Part shown: positions 41,569-49,373 of the stretch, one piece after another
Numbering within the stretch: position 1 is the first letter of the stretch
Layout of the letters: every line of letters starts with the position of its first letter
Origin: Actinomadura parmotrematis
GTDB taxonomy: Bacteria; Actinomycetota; Actinomycetes; Streptosporangiales; Streptosporangiaceae
Direction: 5' to 3'
Assembly: GCF_019458805.1 (NCBI RefSeq)
Contig: NZ_JAIBOA010000001.1
Coordinates: forward strand, 1-64,000
DNA: 64,000 nt
Position numbers and translations under genes: made by a program
Notes under the pieces: model-generated
Told to the model about the DNA's origin: nothing
Database searches by the model: none
Seen by the model: the letters and a program-made list of their open reading frames with translations, nothing else

Positions 41569-42786
41569 ATGTTCGGAGTCGTCCGCCCGTGCAGGCACGG
41601 GCTCTGCGGGACGCTGTTCAAGGACTGGATGGCGCACCTGTGCGGCCTCTGCCTGGCGCTGCGCGCCGAGCACGGCCAGGCCGCCCGGCTCGCCACCAAC
41701 TACGACGGCCTGCTCGTGTCGGTGCTGGTCGAGGCGCAGGCGCCGGACCGCTCGCCGCGCCGCGAGGCGGGGCCGTGCGCGCTGCGCGGCATGAAGGGCG
41801 CCGAGGTCGTGGCGGCCCGTGCCGAGGGCGCCCGGCTCGCCGCCGCCGCGTCGCTGCTGCTCGCCGCGGGCAAGGCCCGCGACCACGTCGCCGACGGCGA
41901 CGGCCCCTACGGGCGCCGGCTCGTCGCGGCGGCCGCCGGGCGGATGGCCGGGCGCTGGGACGCGGCGGGCGGCCGCACCGGCGCCGCCGTCGGGTTCGAC
42001 CCGGCCGTGCTGCGCGACGCCGTGGCCCGCCAGCCGCTGCTGGAGGCCGCGGGCGGGCGGACGCTGCCGGAGCTGACCGAGCCGACCGAGACGGCCGTCG
42101 CGGCGGTCTTCGCGCACACCGCCGTCCTCGCGGGCCGCCCGGGCAACGCCGCGGCGCTCGCCGAGGCGGGCCGCTCCTTCGGGCGGCTCGCGCACCTCCT
42201 CGACGCCGTCGAGGACGCCCCCGCCGACCTGGCCGCGGGCGCCTACAACCCGCTCGTCGCGACCGGCACCGCGCCCGCCGAGGCGCGGCGCCGCTGCGAC
42301 GACGCCCTGCACGGCCTCCGGCTCGCCCTCGCCGACGTGGAGCTGGCGGAGCCGCGCCTCGTCCGCGCCCTGCTGGACCGCGAGGTCCGGCGCTCGGTGG
42401 ACCGCGCCTTCGCCGCCCACTCCGGGCAGGGCGGCCCCGGCCGGTGGGAGCGGCCCTACGGGCCGCAGCAGCCGTACCCGCCGCAGGGGCCGTACCCGCC
42501 GCAGGGGCCGCCGCCGTCCCATCCCGGCGGGGGCGGCGGCTGGGGCGGCCACGGCGGGGACGGCTTCCACGGCAAGGGCGGGACGCCGCGTCCGGGCTTC
42601 CCGCTGCCGTGCCTGGCGGGCGGCGTCGTCTGCGTGACCTGCGGCGTCTACCAGCCCGAGTGGAGCGAGCACCGCGGCGCGGACTGCGCCGACCGCTGCT
42701 GGTGCACCCGGCACTGCGACGGGAGCTGCGACTGCGACTGCGACTGCTGCGACTGCTGCTCGTGCTGCGACTGCGGCTGCTCTTGA
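41569..42786 (+). CDS. DUF5685 protein with cysteine-rich tail
   Basis: A 405-residue protein. The N-terminal 270 residues match an actinobacterial family I recall as DUF5685 (FGVVRPCRHGLCGTLFKDWM, then HLCGLCLALRAEHGQ with four conserved Cys, ATNYDGLLVSVLVEAQ). A Pro-Gln-Tyr repeat follows (PYPPQGPYPPQG), then a Gly/His-rich linker, and the end holds CLAGGVVCVTCG and CADRCWCTRHC. The last 23 residues contain 12 cysteines in CD and CC pairs. The tail looks metallothionein-like; metal binding is inference. It ends an operon with the XRE-TPR gene. Confidence 0.78.
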   Translation: MFGVVRPCRHGLCGTLFKDWMAHLCGLCLALRAEHGQAARLATNYDGLLVSVLVEAQAPDRSPRREAGPCALRGMKGAEVVAARAEGARLAAAASLLLAAGKARDHVADGDGPYGRRLVAAAAGRMAGRWDAAGGRTGAAVGFDPAVLRDAVARQPLLEAAGGRTLPELTEPTETAVAAVFAHTAVLAGRPGNAAALAEAGRSFGRLAHLLDAVEDAPADLAAGAYNPLVATGTAPAEARRRCDDALHGLRLALADVELAEPRLVRALLDREVRRSVDRAFAAHSGQGGPGRWERPYGPQQPYPPQGPYPPQGPPPSHPGGGGGWGGHGGDGFHGKGGTPRPGFPLPCLAGGVVCVTCGVYQPEWSEHRGADCADRCWCTRHCDGSCDCDCDCCDCCSCCDCGCS

Positions 42787-42802
42787 CCAAGCGACCGCTT
42801 GG
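42787..42802. promoter_or_regulatory. TetR-type operator before acyl-CoA ligase
   Basis: CCAAGCG-ac-CGCTTGG is a perfect 7+7 palindrome at 42787-42802. It sits just upstream of a CACGCT -10-like element (42807-42812) and the ATG at 42819. Such CAAGCG/CGCTTG sites are typical of TetR repressors of fatty-acid and CoA-ester genes in actinomycetes. No cognate TetR gene is adjacent. Confidence 0.6.
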
Positions 42803-42818
42803 GTGACACGCTCGCGCC

Positions 42819-44465
42819 ATGGCGAGCGGGATCTTCGCGGAACTGGTCCTGGCCCGGGCGGGCGACGCCCACCCGGGCCTGCTGTTCGAGGACGAGGTCC
42901 GCAGCTGGGCCGAGGTGGTGCGCGAGGCCCGCGCCCGCGCGGCCCTGCTGGACGCCTTCCCGGCCCCCGCCGGGCGGCCCCGGCACGCCGGGGTGCTGCT
43001 GGAGAACGTGCCCGAGTACGTGTACTGGATCCTCGGGGCGGCGCTCGCCGGGGCCACCGTGGTCGGCATCAACCCGACGCGGCGCGGCGCCGAGCTCGCC
43101 GCCGACGTCGCGCACACCGACTGCGACCTCATCGTCACCGACACCGCGCACGCCGGGCTGCTCGGCACCGGCCCGGCCGGCGCGCCGGTGCTGCTCACCG
43201 ACTCGGCCGAGTACCGGGCGGCGCTGCCCGCCGACCCGCCCGTCCCCGACGTCGCGGGCCTCGCCCCCGGCGACCGGCTCCTGCTGCTGTTCACCTCCGG
43301 CTCGACCGGCGCCCCGAAGGCCGTCGTCTGCAGCCAGGGGCGCCTCGCCGCCATCGCGGCGGGCGGCGCCCGGATGGGCATCGGGCGCGGCAGCGTCACC
43401 TACTGCGCGATGCCGCTCTTCCACGGCAACTCGGTGATGGCCAACCTCGCCATGGCCCTGCACGCCGGCGCGACGGTCGTGCTCCGCCGCCGGTTCTCGG
43501 CGTCGGGGTTCCTGCCCGACGTGCGCCGCTACGGCGTCACCTACTTCAACTACGTCGGCCGCGCGCTCGCCTACATCCTCGCCACCCCCGAGCGGGACGG
43601 CGACGCCGCCACCACCCTGGAGGCGGTCTTCGGCACCGAGGCGTCCGCGCAGGACATGGCCGGGTTCGCGCGCCGGTTCGGCTGCCGCATCATCGAGGGC
43701 TACGGGTCCAGCGAGGGCGCCATCTCGATCAACAAGGTCCCCGGCACGCCGCCCGACGCGCTCGGCCTGCCCCCGGACGGCGTCCGCGTCGCCGTCCTGG
43801 ACCCCGCGACCGGCGACGAGTGCGCCTGCGCGGAGTTCGACGCCGCCGGGCGCCTCGCCAACCCCGGCGCGGCCATCGGCGAGCTCGTCGGCCTCAACAC
43901 CTCCGGCTCCTTCGAGGGCTACTACAACAACCCCGAAGCCGACGCCGAGCGCGTCCACGACGGCCGCTACTGGAGCGGCGACCTCGGCTACCGCGACGCG
44001 GAGGGCTTCTTCTACTTCGCCGGGCGCGGCGCCGACCGGCTGCGGGTCGACAGCGAGAACTTCGCCGCCGCGCCCGTCGAGCGGATCCTGTCGCGCTGGC
44101 CCGAAGCGGTCATGTGCGCGGTCTACCCGGTGCCCGACCCGCGCACCGGCGACCAGGTGATGGCGGCCCTGGAGCTGCGCGGCGCCTTCGACCCGGCCGC
44201 GTTCGCCGCGTTCCTGGCCGCCCAGCCCGACCTCGGCACCAAGTGGGCGCCCCGGTTCGTGCGGATCGTCGGGGCGATGCCGCTCACCGCCACCGGCAAG
44301 GTCGACAAGCGGCCGCTCCGCCGCCTGTACTGGGCGGGCCCGGACCCGGTCTGGTGGCGGCCCGGCCGCGACCTGGCCTACCGGCCGCTCGGCGCGGAGG
44401 ACGCCGCCGCCCTCGACGGCCGGTTCGCCGCCCACGGCCGCGGGCACGTCCTCGGCTCCTGGTAG
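42819..44465 (+). CDS. acyl-CoA synthetase (FadD17-like)
   Basis: A 548-residue ANL-family adenylating ligase that activates a carboxylic acid as acyl-AMP and then acyl-CoA. Motifs: P-loop LLFTSGSTGAPKAV, A5 EGYGSSEGAISINKVPG, A7 YWSGDLGYRD, A8 GRGADRLRVDSENFAA and A10 TATGKVDKRPL with the catalytic Lys. The A8 wording resembles very-long-chain or steroid acyl-CoA ligases (FadD17/VLACS type). A TetR-like operator and a leaderless-type -10 precede it. Confidence 0.9.
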   Translation: MASGIFAELVLARAGDAHPGLLFEDEVRSWAEVVREARARAALLDAFPAPAGRPRHAGVLLENVPEYVYWILGAALAGATVVGINPTRRGAELAADVAHTDCDLIVTDTAHAGLLGTGPAGAPVLLTDSAEYRAALPADPPVPDVAGLAPGDRLLLLFTSGSTGAPKAVVCSQGRLAAIAAGGARMGIGRGSVTYCAMPLFHGNSVMANLAMALHAGATVVLRRRFSASGFLPDVRRYGVTYFNYVGRALAYILATPERDGDAATTLEAVFGTEASAQDMAGFARRFGCRIIEGYGSSEGAISINKVPGTPPDALGLPPDGVRVAVLDPATGDECACAEFDAAGRLANPGAAIGELVGLNTSGSFEGYYNNPEADAERVHDGRYWSGDLGYRDAEGFFYFAGRGADRLRVDSENFAAAPVERILSRWPEAVMCAVYPVPDPRTGDQVMAALELRGAFDPAAFAAFLAAQPDLGTKWAPRFVRIVGAMPLTATGKVDKRPLRRLYWAGPDPVWWRPGRDLAYRPLGAEDAAALDGRFAAHGRGHVLGSW

Positions 44466-44533
44466 GGCGCCCGGCGGTGGGACGCGGCGGCGAGCCGGAG
44501 CCGTACCGGTGCCGCAACGGTGCGCGGGCTCAG

Positions 44534-44539
44534 TAGGCT
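44534..44539 (+). promoter_or_regulatory. candidate -10 element of copC
   Basis: TAGGCT at 44534-44539 matches the actinobacterial TAnnnT -10 and would give a 5' leader of about 45-50 nt before the copC ATG. No clear -35 is seen. The 44466-44592 spacer holds no gene. Confidence 0.4.
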
Positions 44540-44592
44540 GGACGCGCCTTCTTTCCCATAACGCCCTTCCCTACTGGAGAATCCGGCCTCCC

Positions 44593-45303
44593 ATGAAGCG
44601 CCCCACCTTCCGCCCCCTGCGCCGCGCCGGCGTGGCCGCGGCCCTCGCCGCGCTGTCCGGCGCCGTGCTGTTCGGCACCGCCACCCCCGCCCTGGCCCAC
44701 ACCCGCCTCGTCAGCAGCACGCCGGGCAAGGACGCGACGGCCGCCGGGGTGACCCGGATCGAGCTGGTGTTCAGCGACAAGATCAGCGTCGCGAAGGTGG
44801 TGGTCAAGGACGGGCACGGCAAGACCTTCCAGTCCGGCGCCGCCGCCCACGAGGGCACCAAGGTCACCCAGCGCCTCACCGGCGCGCTGCCCGCCGGGCA
44901 GTACACCGTCGCCTACGCCGTCGTCGGCGAGGACGGCCACCGCGTGCAGGGCGACGACCTGTCCTTCACCGCCGCGCCCGCCGCCGCGGGCGCCGAGGCG
45001 GCCCCGTCGGAGGGCGCCGCCGCGGCGGTGCCGGTGACGGCGCCGACCGACACCGTCCCGGCCGAGGTGGACGAGAAGGCCGACAAGGCGGAGGGCGGCT
45101 CCGGCACCACCAAGTGGATCATGATCGGGGTGGGGGCGCTGGTCGGCATCGGCATCGGCGTCGGCATCGTGGCCTTCGCCAAGCGCCGCAAGCCCGCCGC
45201 CAAGGCCGGCACGCCCGCAGCGCCCGCAGCGCCCGCCGCCGGCGACGGCGACGGCGCCGACCGGACCGACGCGGCCGCCGGGGACGACGCGGCCCGGAAG
45301 TGA
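44593..45303 (+). CDS. copC: copper resistance protein CopC, membrane-anchored
   Basis: A 236-residue exported protein. The signal peptide ends TPALA, leaving mature His1 (HTRLVSSTPG), and a second His lies in VVGEDGHRVQGDDLSF; these are the Cu(II)-brace ligands of CopC. The domain ends at about residue 125. An Ala/Pro/Asp linker, one membrane helix (WIMIGVGALVGIGIGVGIV, about 177-198) and a basic, Ala-rich cytoplasmic tail follow. It passes copper to, or buffers it near, the CopD-CtaG partner 7 bp downstream. Confidence 0.9.
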   Translation: MKRPTFRPLRRAGVAAALAALSGAVLFGTATPALAHTRLVSSTPGKDATAAGVTRIELVFSDKISVAKVVVKDGHGKTFQSGAAAHEGTKVTQRLTGALPAGQYTVAYAVVGEDGHRVQGDDLSFTAAPAAAGAEAAPSEGAAAAVPVTAPTDTVPAEVDEKADKAEGGSGTTKWIMIGVGALVGIGIGVGIVAFAKRRKPAAKAGTPAAPAAPAAGDGDGADRTDAAAGDDAARK

Positions 45304-45310
45304 TGCGCCC

Positions 45311-47335
45311 ATGAGCAGGAACGCCCTGGCCGTCGTCCGCGCCGCCGCGGTCGCGGTGGCCGCCTCGATCATCGTGCTCGCGGCGGCGCTGGTGCTCGGC
45401 GGCGCGGTGGCCGAGAAGATCATCCCCGGGCTCGGCGACGCGGGCACCGCGACCCGCTGGGGGCTGCCGGTCGCGCGCACGCTGATGGACCTGAGCGCCG
45501 CCGCCACCGTCGGCGGCCTGCTGGCCGGGGTGTTCCTGCTGCCGCTCACCGGCGCCAAGGGCGCCGTGCGGCTCGGCGACGACGCGGCCGGCTACGTGCG
45601 GGCCGCGTCCTGGGCCGCCGCGGCGTGGGCCGCGGCGGCCGCCGCCACGCTGGTGTTCACCGTCGCCGACGTGCTCGGCCAGCCGGTCGGCGAGGTGCTG
45701 ACCGGCAGCGAGCTGAGCGGCTACGTCGGGCAGCTCCCGCAGGGCACCGCGCTCATGCTGGTCGTGCTGCTCGCCGTCGTCGTCGCGCTGCTCGGCCGCA
45801 CCACCACCACGCCCGGCGCCACCGCCGGGCTGCTCGTCCTCGCCGGGATCGCGCTGCTGCCGCCGCCGCTCACCGGCCACTCGGCCTCGGCCGCCAACCA
45901 CTCGGTCGCCGTCACCGGCGTCGCCCTGCACGTGGCGGCCGTCGCGCCCTGGGTCGGCGGCCTCGCCGTCGTCTGCGCGCACGCGCTGCTCGGCCGCGAC
46001 CGGCTCGGCGTCATGGCCGAGCGGTACAGCCGGATGGCGCTGTGGTGCTACGTCGTCGTCGGCGCCAGCGGCCTGGTGAACGTCATCGCCCGGCTGCCCG
46101 ACCCCGCCGAGCTGCTGAGCACCGACTACGGGCGCCTCGCCCTCGGCAAGATCGTGGCGTTCGCGCTGCTCGGCTGGTTCGGCTGGTGGCACCGCCGGCG
46201 GACGCTGCCCGCCGTCGCGGACCGGCGCCCCGGCGCGTTCGCCCGGCTCGCCACCGTCGAGATCGCGGTAATGGGCGCCACCATGGGCCTCGCCGTCGCG
46301 CTCGCCCGCACCGCGCCGCCCGCCCCGGCCGGCGAGGAGACCCCCGTCAAGGCGCTGACCGGCTACGACGCGCCGCCGCAGCTCACCTTCGGGCGCCTGG
46401 CGGGCCTCTGGACGTTCGACTTCTTCTTCGCCGCGCTCGTCCTCGCGCTCGGCGGCCTCTACATCGCCGGGCTCGTCCGGCTGCGCCGCCGCGGCGACGC
46501 CTGGCCGGTGCTGCGGACCGTCGCCTGGTTCACCGGGCTGGCCACCATCGTGGCCGTCACCGAGACCGGGATGGCGCGGTACGCGCCCGTCCTGTTCAGC
46601 ATGCACATGATCCAGCACATGGTGCTGAACATGCTGACGCCGATCTTCCTGGTGTCGGGCGCGCCGGTCACGCTGGCGCTGCGGGCGCTGAAGCCCGCGC
46701 GGATCCGCGGCGACCGGGGGCCGCGCGAGTGGCTGACGGCCGTGCTGCAGAGCCGGTACACGTCGTTCGTCGCGCATCCGGCGGTCGCCACGATCATCTT
46801 CGTGGCGAGCACCTTCGCGCTGTACTTCACGCCGCTGTTCGAGAGCGCGATGCGCAACCACCTCGGGCACATCGCGATGACGGTGCACTTCCTGCTGGCC
46901 GGCTGCCTGTTCTTCTGGGTGCTGATCGGCGTGGACCCGGCGCCGCACCGGCTGCCCTACCCGGGCCGCCTGCTGCTGCTGTTCGTCACCATGCCCTTCC
47001 ACGCCTTCTTCGGCATCGCGCTGATGAACCTGTCACAGCCGGTCGCGGCCGGCTGGTACGAGGCGGTGCGCCCCGAGTGGGGCACCTCGGTGCTGAAGGA
47101 CGTCCACACCGGCGGCGCGATCGCCTGGGGCTTCGGCGAGATCCCCACCTTCATCGTGCTGATCGTGCTCGGCTTCCAGTGGTTCTTCGACGACCGGCGG
47201 CAGGCCCGCCGCGAGGACCGGCGCGCCGACCGCGCCGCCGCGCGCGGCGAGAAGGGCGCGCAGGACGACGAGCTCGCCGCCTACAACGCCCGCCTCGCCA
47301 GGCTCGCCGAGCGCGACGAGACGGGCCGCGGCTAG
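45311..47335 (+). CDS. CopD-CtaG fusion: copper import / cytochrome oxidase assembly
   Basis: A 674-residue polytopic membrane protein. The N-terminal half (about 1-320) is a CopD-like copper-transport domain with GHSASAANHSVAVTGVALHV, and the C-terminal half is caa3-CtaG: METs and His in VLFSMHMIQHMVLNMLTPIF, HLGHIAMTVHFLLAGCLFF and MPFHAFFGIALM. CtaG domains deliver copper to cytochrome c oxidase. An acidic/basic cytoplasmic tail ends the protein. It forms an operon with copC; a strong hairpin follows its stop. Confidence 0.9.
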   Translation: MSRNALAVVRAAAVAVAASIIVLAAALVLGGAVAEKIIPGLGDAGTATRWGLPVARTLMDLSAAATVGGLLAGVFLLPLTGAKGAVRLGDDAAGYVRAASWAAAAWAAAAAATLVFTVADVLGQPVGEVLTGSELSGYVGQLPQGTALMLVVLLAVVVALLGRTTTTPGATAGLLVLAGIALLPPPLTGHSASAANHSVAVTGVALHVAAVAPWVGGLAVVCAHALLGRDRLGVMAERYSRMALWCYVVVGASGLVNVIARLPDPAELLSTDYGRLALGKIVAFALLGWFGWWHRRRTLPAVADRRPGAFARLATVEIAVMGATMGLAVALARTAPPAPAGEETPVKALTGYDAPPQLTFGRLAGLWTFDFFFAALVLALGGLYIAGLVRLRRRGDAWPVLRTVAWFTGLATIVAVTETGMARYAPVLFSMHMIQHMVLNMLTPIFLVSGAPVTLALRALKPARIRGDRGPREWLTAVLQSRYTSFVAHPAVATIIFVASTFALYFTPLFESAMRNHLGHIAMTVHFLLAGCLFFWVLIGVDPAPHRLPYPGRLLLLFVTMPFHAFFGIALMNLSQPVAAGWYEAVRPEWGTSVLKDVHTGGAIAWGFGEIPTFIVLIVLGFQWFFDDRRQARREDRRADRAAARGEKGAQDDELAAYNARLARLAERDETGRG

Positions 47336-47342
47336 CGGGGGC

Positions 47343-47364
47343 GCCTCCCCCCGGCGGGGGAGGC
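47343..47364. terminator. intrinsic terminator after copC-copD/ctaG
   Basis: GCCTCCCCC (47343-47351) pairs with GGGGGAGGC (47356-47364) around a 4-nt CGGC loop, 8 bp past the CopD-CtaG stop. Confidence 0.7.
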
Positions 47365-47383
47365 CCGGGACGCCCGGCCCTGC

Positions 47384-47395
47384 CAGGATCGGGGG
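47384..47395 (+). promoter_or_regulatory. candidate leaderless -10 of sensor kinase
   Basis: CAGGAT (47384-47389) is 6 nt from the GTG at 47396. The six intervening bases are mainly G, so a short-spaced ribosome site cannot be ruled out. Confidence 0.3.
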
Positions 47396-48628
47396 GTGCG
47401 CCGAACCCTGCGGGTCCTGATCGCGCGGACCACCTGGCGCCGCTGGTCCTACCTGGTGGCCGGCGGCGCCCTGCTGCTGCCGTACTGGATCGCGGGCATG
47501 GCCGCCGCGTCGCTGGTGCCGGTCCCGCACGCGGCGGCCCTCCAGGCGCCGCTCGTGCTGCTCGTCCTGCCGGTGGCCGGGACGTTCGTGACCGGCCTCG
47601 TCCCGACGGTCCGGGTGCTGGAGGGCACCGCCGCCAAGGAGCTGCTCGGCGGCGCCGCCGCGGACCTGCCGGCGGCGCCCGCGCGCGGCTGGCGGAGCCG
47701 GGTGCGGACGGGCGCCTGGTTCACCCTGCACCTGCACGCCGGGGTCGCCGTCGGCGCCCTCAGCCTGGCGGTGCCGGCGGTCGCGGCGGCCGGCGCCCTC
47801 TACCCGCTGCTGCGCTGGGGCGCCGGCGAGCCCGGGACGGGGCGCTTCACGCGCGGCCCCTGGCCCTGGCTCGTCCCGCCCGCCGCGCTCCTCGCGCTCG
47901 CCGCGCTGCTCGCGCTGATCATCGGGACGGGGGCGCTGCTCGCCCGCCTCGCGCCCCGCCTGCTCGGCCCGGCGCCCGCCGAGCGGCTCGCCGCGCTGGA
48001 GGCGCGCGCGGTCCGCCTCGCCGAGCGCAACCGGCTGGCCCGCGAGCTGCACGACTCGGTCGGGCACGCCCTCAGCGTCGTCACCCTCCAGGCGGGCGCG
48101 GCCCGCCGCGTCCTGGACGCCGACCCGGCGTTCGCGCGCGAGGCCCTCGGCGCCATCGAGGAGTCGGCCCGCGCCGCGCTGGAGGACCTCGACCACGTCC
48201 TCGGCCTGCTCCGCGAGGACGCCGCGCGCACCGCGCCGCAGCCGACGCTCGCCTGCCTCGGCCGGCTGCTGGACCAGGCCCGCCTCGCCGGGGTGGAGCT
48301 GGACGCCGAGGTCGGCCCCGGCCTCGACCGGGTCCCGGCGGCGGTGTCGCGCGAGGCGTACCGGATCGTCCAGGAGGCCCTCACCAACGCGCTGAAGCAC
48401 GCCGGGCCCGTCCCGGTGCGGCTGCGCGTCGCGGTCGCGGACGGCGAGCTGGCCCTGGAGGTCTCCAACCCGCTCGGGTCCGGCCGCCCGGCGCCCGGTC
48501 CGGGCGGCGGGCGCGGCCTCGGCGGCGTCCGCGAGCGGGTGCTCGTCCTGCACGGCGCGCTCACCGCCGGGCCGGACGGCGACCGCTGGCGCGTCGGGGT
48601 GTCGCTGCCGCTAAGGTCCGCCTCATGA
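47396..48628 (+). CDS. two-component sensor histidine kinase (DesK/NarL partner type)
   Basis: A 410-residue HisKA_3 kinase. The N-terminal part has four to five membrane helices (for example GGALLLPYWIAGMAAASLV and LLALAALLALIIGTGALL). The phospho-acceptor box is RNRLARELHDSVGHALSVV with its His, and the ATPase domain has EALTNALKHAGPVPV (N box) and GGGRGLGGVRERV (G box). The HELHDSVGH form is typical of kinases paired with NarL/LuxR regulators. Its TGA overlaps the ATG of the response regulator (ATGA at 48625-48628). Signal unknown. Confidence 0.92.
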   Translation: MRRTLRVLIARTTWRRWSYLVAGGALLLPYWIAGMAAASLVPVPHAAALQAPLVLLVLPVAGTFVTGLVPTVRVLEGTAAKELLGGAAADLPAAPARGWRSRVRTGAWFTLHLHAGVAVGALSLAVPAVAAAGALYPLLRWGAGEPGTGRFTRGPWPWLVPPAALLALAALLALIIGTGALLARLAPRLLGPAPAERLAALEARAVRLAERNRLARELHDSVGHALSVVTLQAGAARRVLDADPAFAREALGAIEESARAALEDLDHVLGLLREDAARTAPQPTLACLGRLLDQARLAGVELDAEVGPGLDRVPAAVSREAYRIVQEALTNALKHAGPVPVRLRVAVADGELALEVSNPLGSGRPAPGPGGGRGLGGVRERVLVLHGALTAGPDGDRWRVGVSLPLRSAS

Positions 48629-49281
48629 CGATCCGGGTGCTCCTGGTGGACGACGAGCGGCTCATCCGCGCCGGCCTCGCGGCGATCATCGCGGCGGAGG
48701 ACGACCTGGCGGTGGCCGGGGAGGCCGCCGACGGCTCGGAGGTGCCCGGCCAGGTGGCGCGGCTCCGCCCCGACGTGGTGCTGATGGACGTGCGGATGCC
48801 CGAGGTGGACGGACTCCAGGCGACCCGGCGGCTGCTCGCCGCGCACGCCGACCCGCCCCGCGTCATCGTCGTCACGACCTTCGAGAACGACGAGTACGTG
48901 TACGCGGCGCTGAAGGCGGGCGCGCACGGGTTCCTGCTGAAGCGGGCCAGGCCCGAGGAGATCGTCCAGGCGATCCGGCTGGTCGCGGGCGGGGAGAGCC
49001 TGCTGTTCCCGGCGGCGATCCGCGCGCTCGCCGCCGCGCACGGCCCGGCGGGCGCGCGGCCCGGCGCGGCGCGCTGGCACGCGCGGCTCACCGAGCGGGA
49101 GGCGGACGTGCTGCGGCTGATGGCCAAGGGCCGCTCCAACGCCGAGATCGCCGCCGAGCTGTTCGTCAGCACCCAGACGGTGAAGACGCACGTCGGCAAC
49201 GTCCTCGGCAAGCTGGCGGCGCGCGACCGCACGCAGGCGGTCATCCTCGCCTACGAGACCGGCTTCATCGTCCCCGGCTGA
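48625..49281 (+). CDS. LuxR/NarL-family response regulator
   Basis: A 218-residue regulator: receiver domain with acidic pair (VLLVDDERLIRAG), phospho-acceptor Asp in PDVVLMDVRMPEVDG, VVTTFENDEYVYAALKAGAHG and conserved Lys (LLKRARPEE), then a LuxR helix-turn-helix (LTEREADVLRLMAKGRSNAE, then SQTVKTH-like STQTVKTHVGNVL). It is translationally coupled to the sensor kinase. The genes it controls are unknown. Confidence 0.95.
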   Translation: MTIRVLLVDDERLIRAGLAAIIAAEDDLAVAGEAADGSEVPGQVARLRPDVVLMDVRMPEVDGLQATRRLLAAHADPPRVIVVTTFENDEYVYAALKAGAHGFLLKRARPEEIVQAIRLVAGGESLLFPAAIRALAAAHGPAGARPGAARWHARLTEREADVLRLMAKGRSNAEIAAELFVSTQTVKTHVGNVLGKLAARDRTQAVILAYETGFIVPG

Positions 49282-49373
49282 CGCGGCCGGGGTAAGGGGT
49301 CGCTTGCGCCCCCGCCACCGAACGCGATTCTATGGGGGTGACCTGCACCACCATCATGGAAGGACGGTGTCGG

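Noticed and set aside
39456..41699. Long minus-strand frame running from the hydroxyisourate hydrolase to the right
   Set aside because: Only its last 116 codons have a family; the remainder lies opposite the XRE-TPR and mini-PucR genes and is compositional shadow.
42720..42786. Repeated TGC-GAC triplets as a CRISPR-like or microsatellite locus
   Set aside because: They are codons for the Cys-rich tail, in frame with an otherwise conserved protein; there are no spacers.
45625..49281. 1218-codon plus-strand frame covering CopD-CtaG, kinase and regulator
   Set aside because: Only the last 218 codons (from 48625) have real homology; the rest is a frame-shifted shadow of CopD-CtaG and the kinase.
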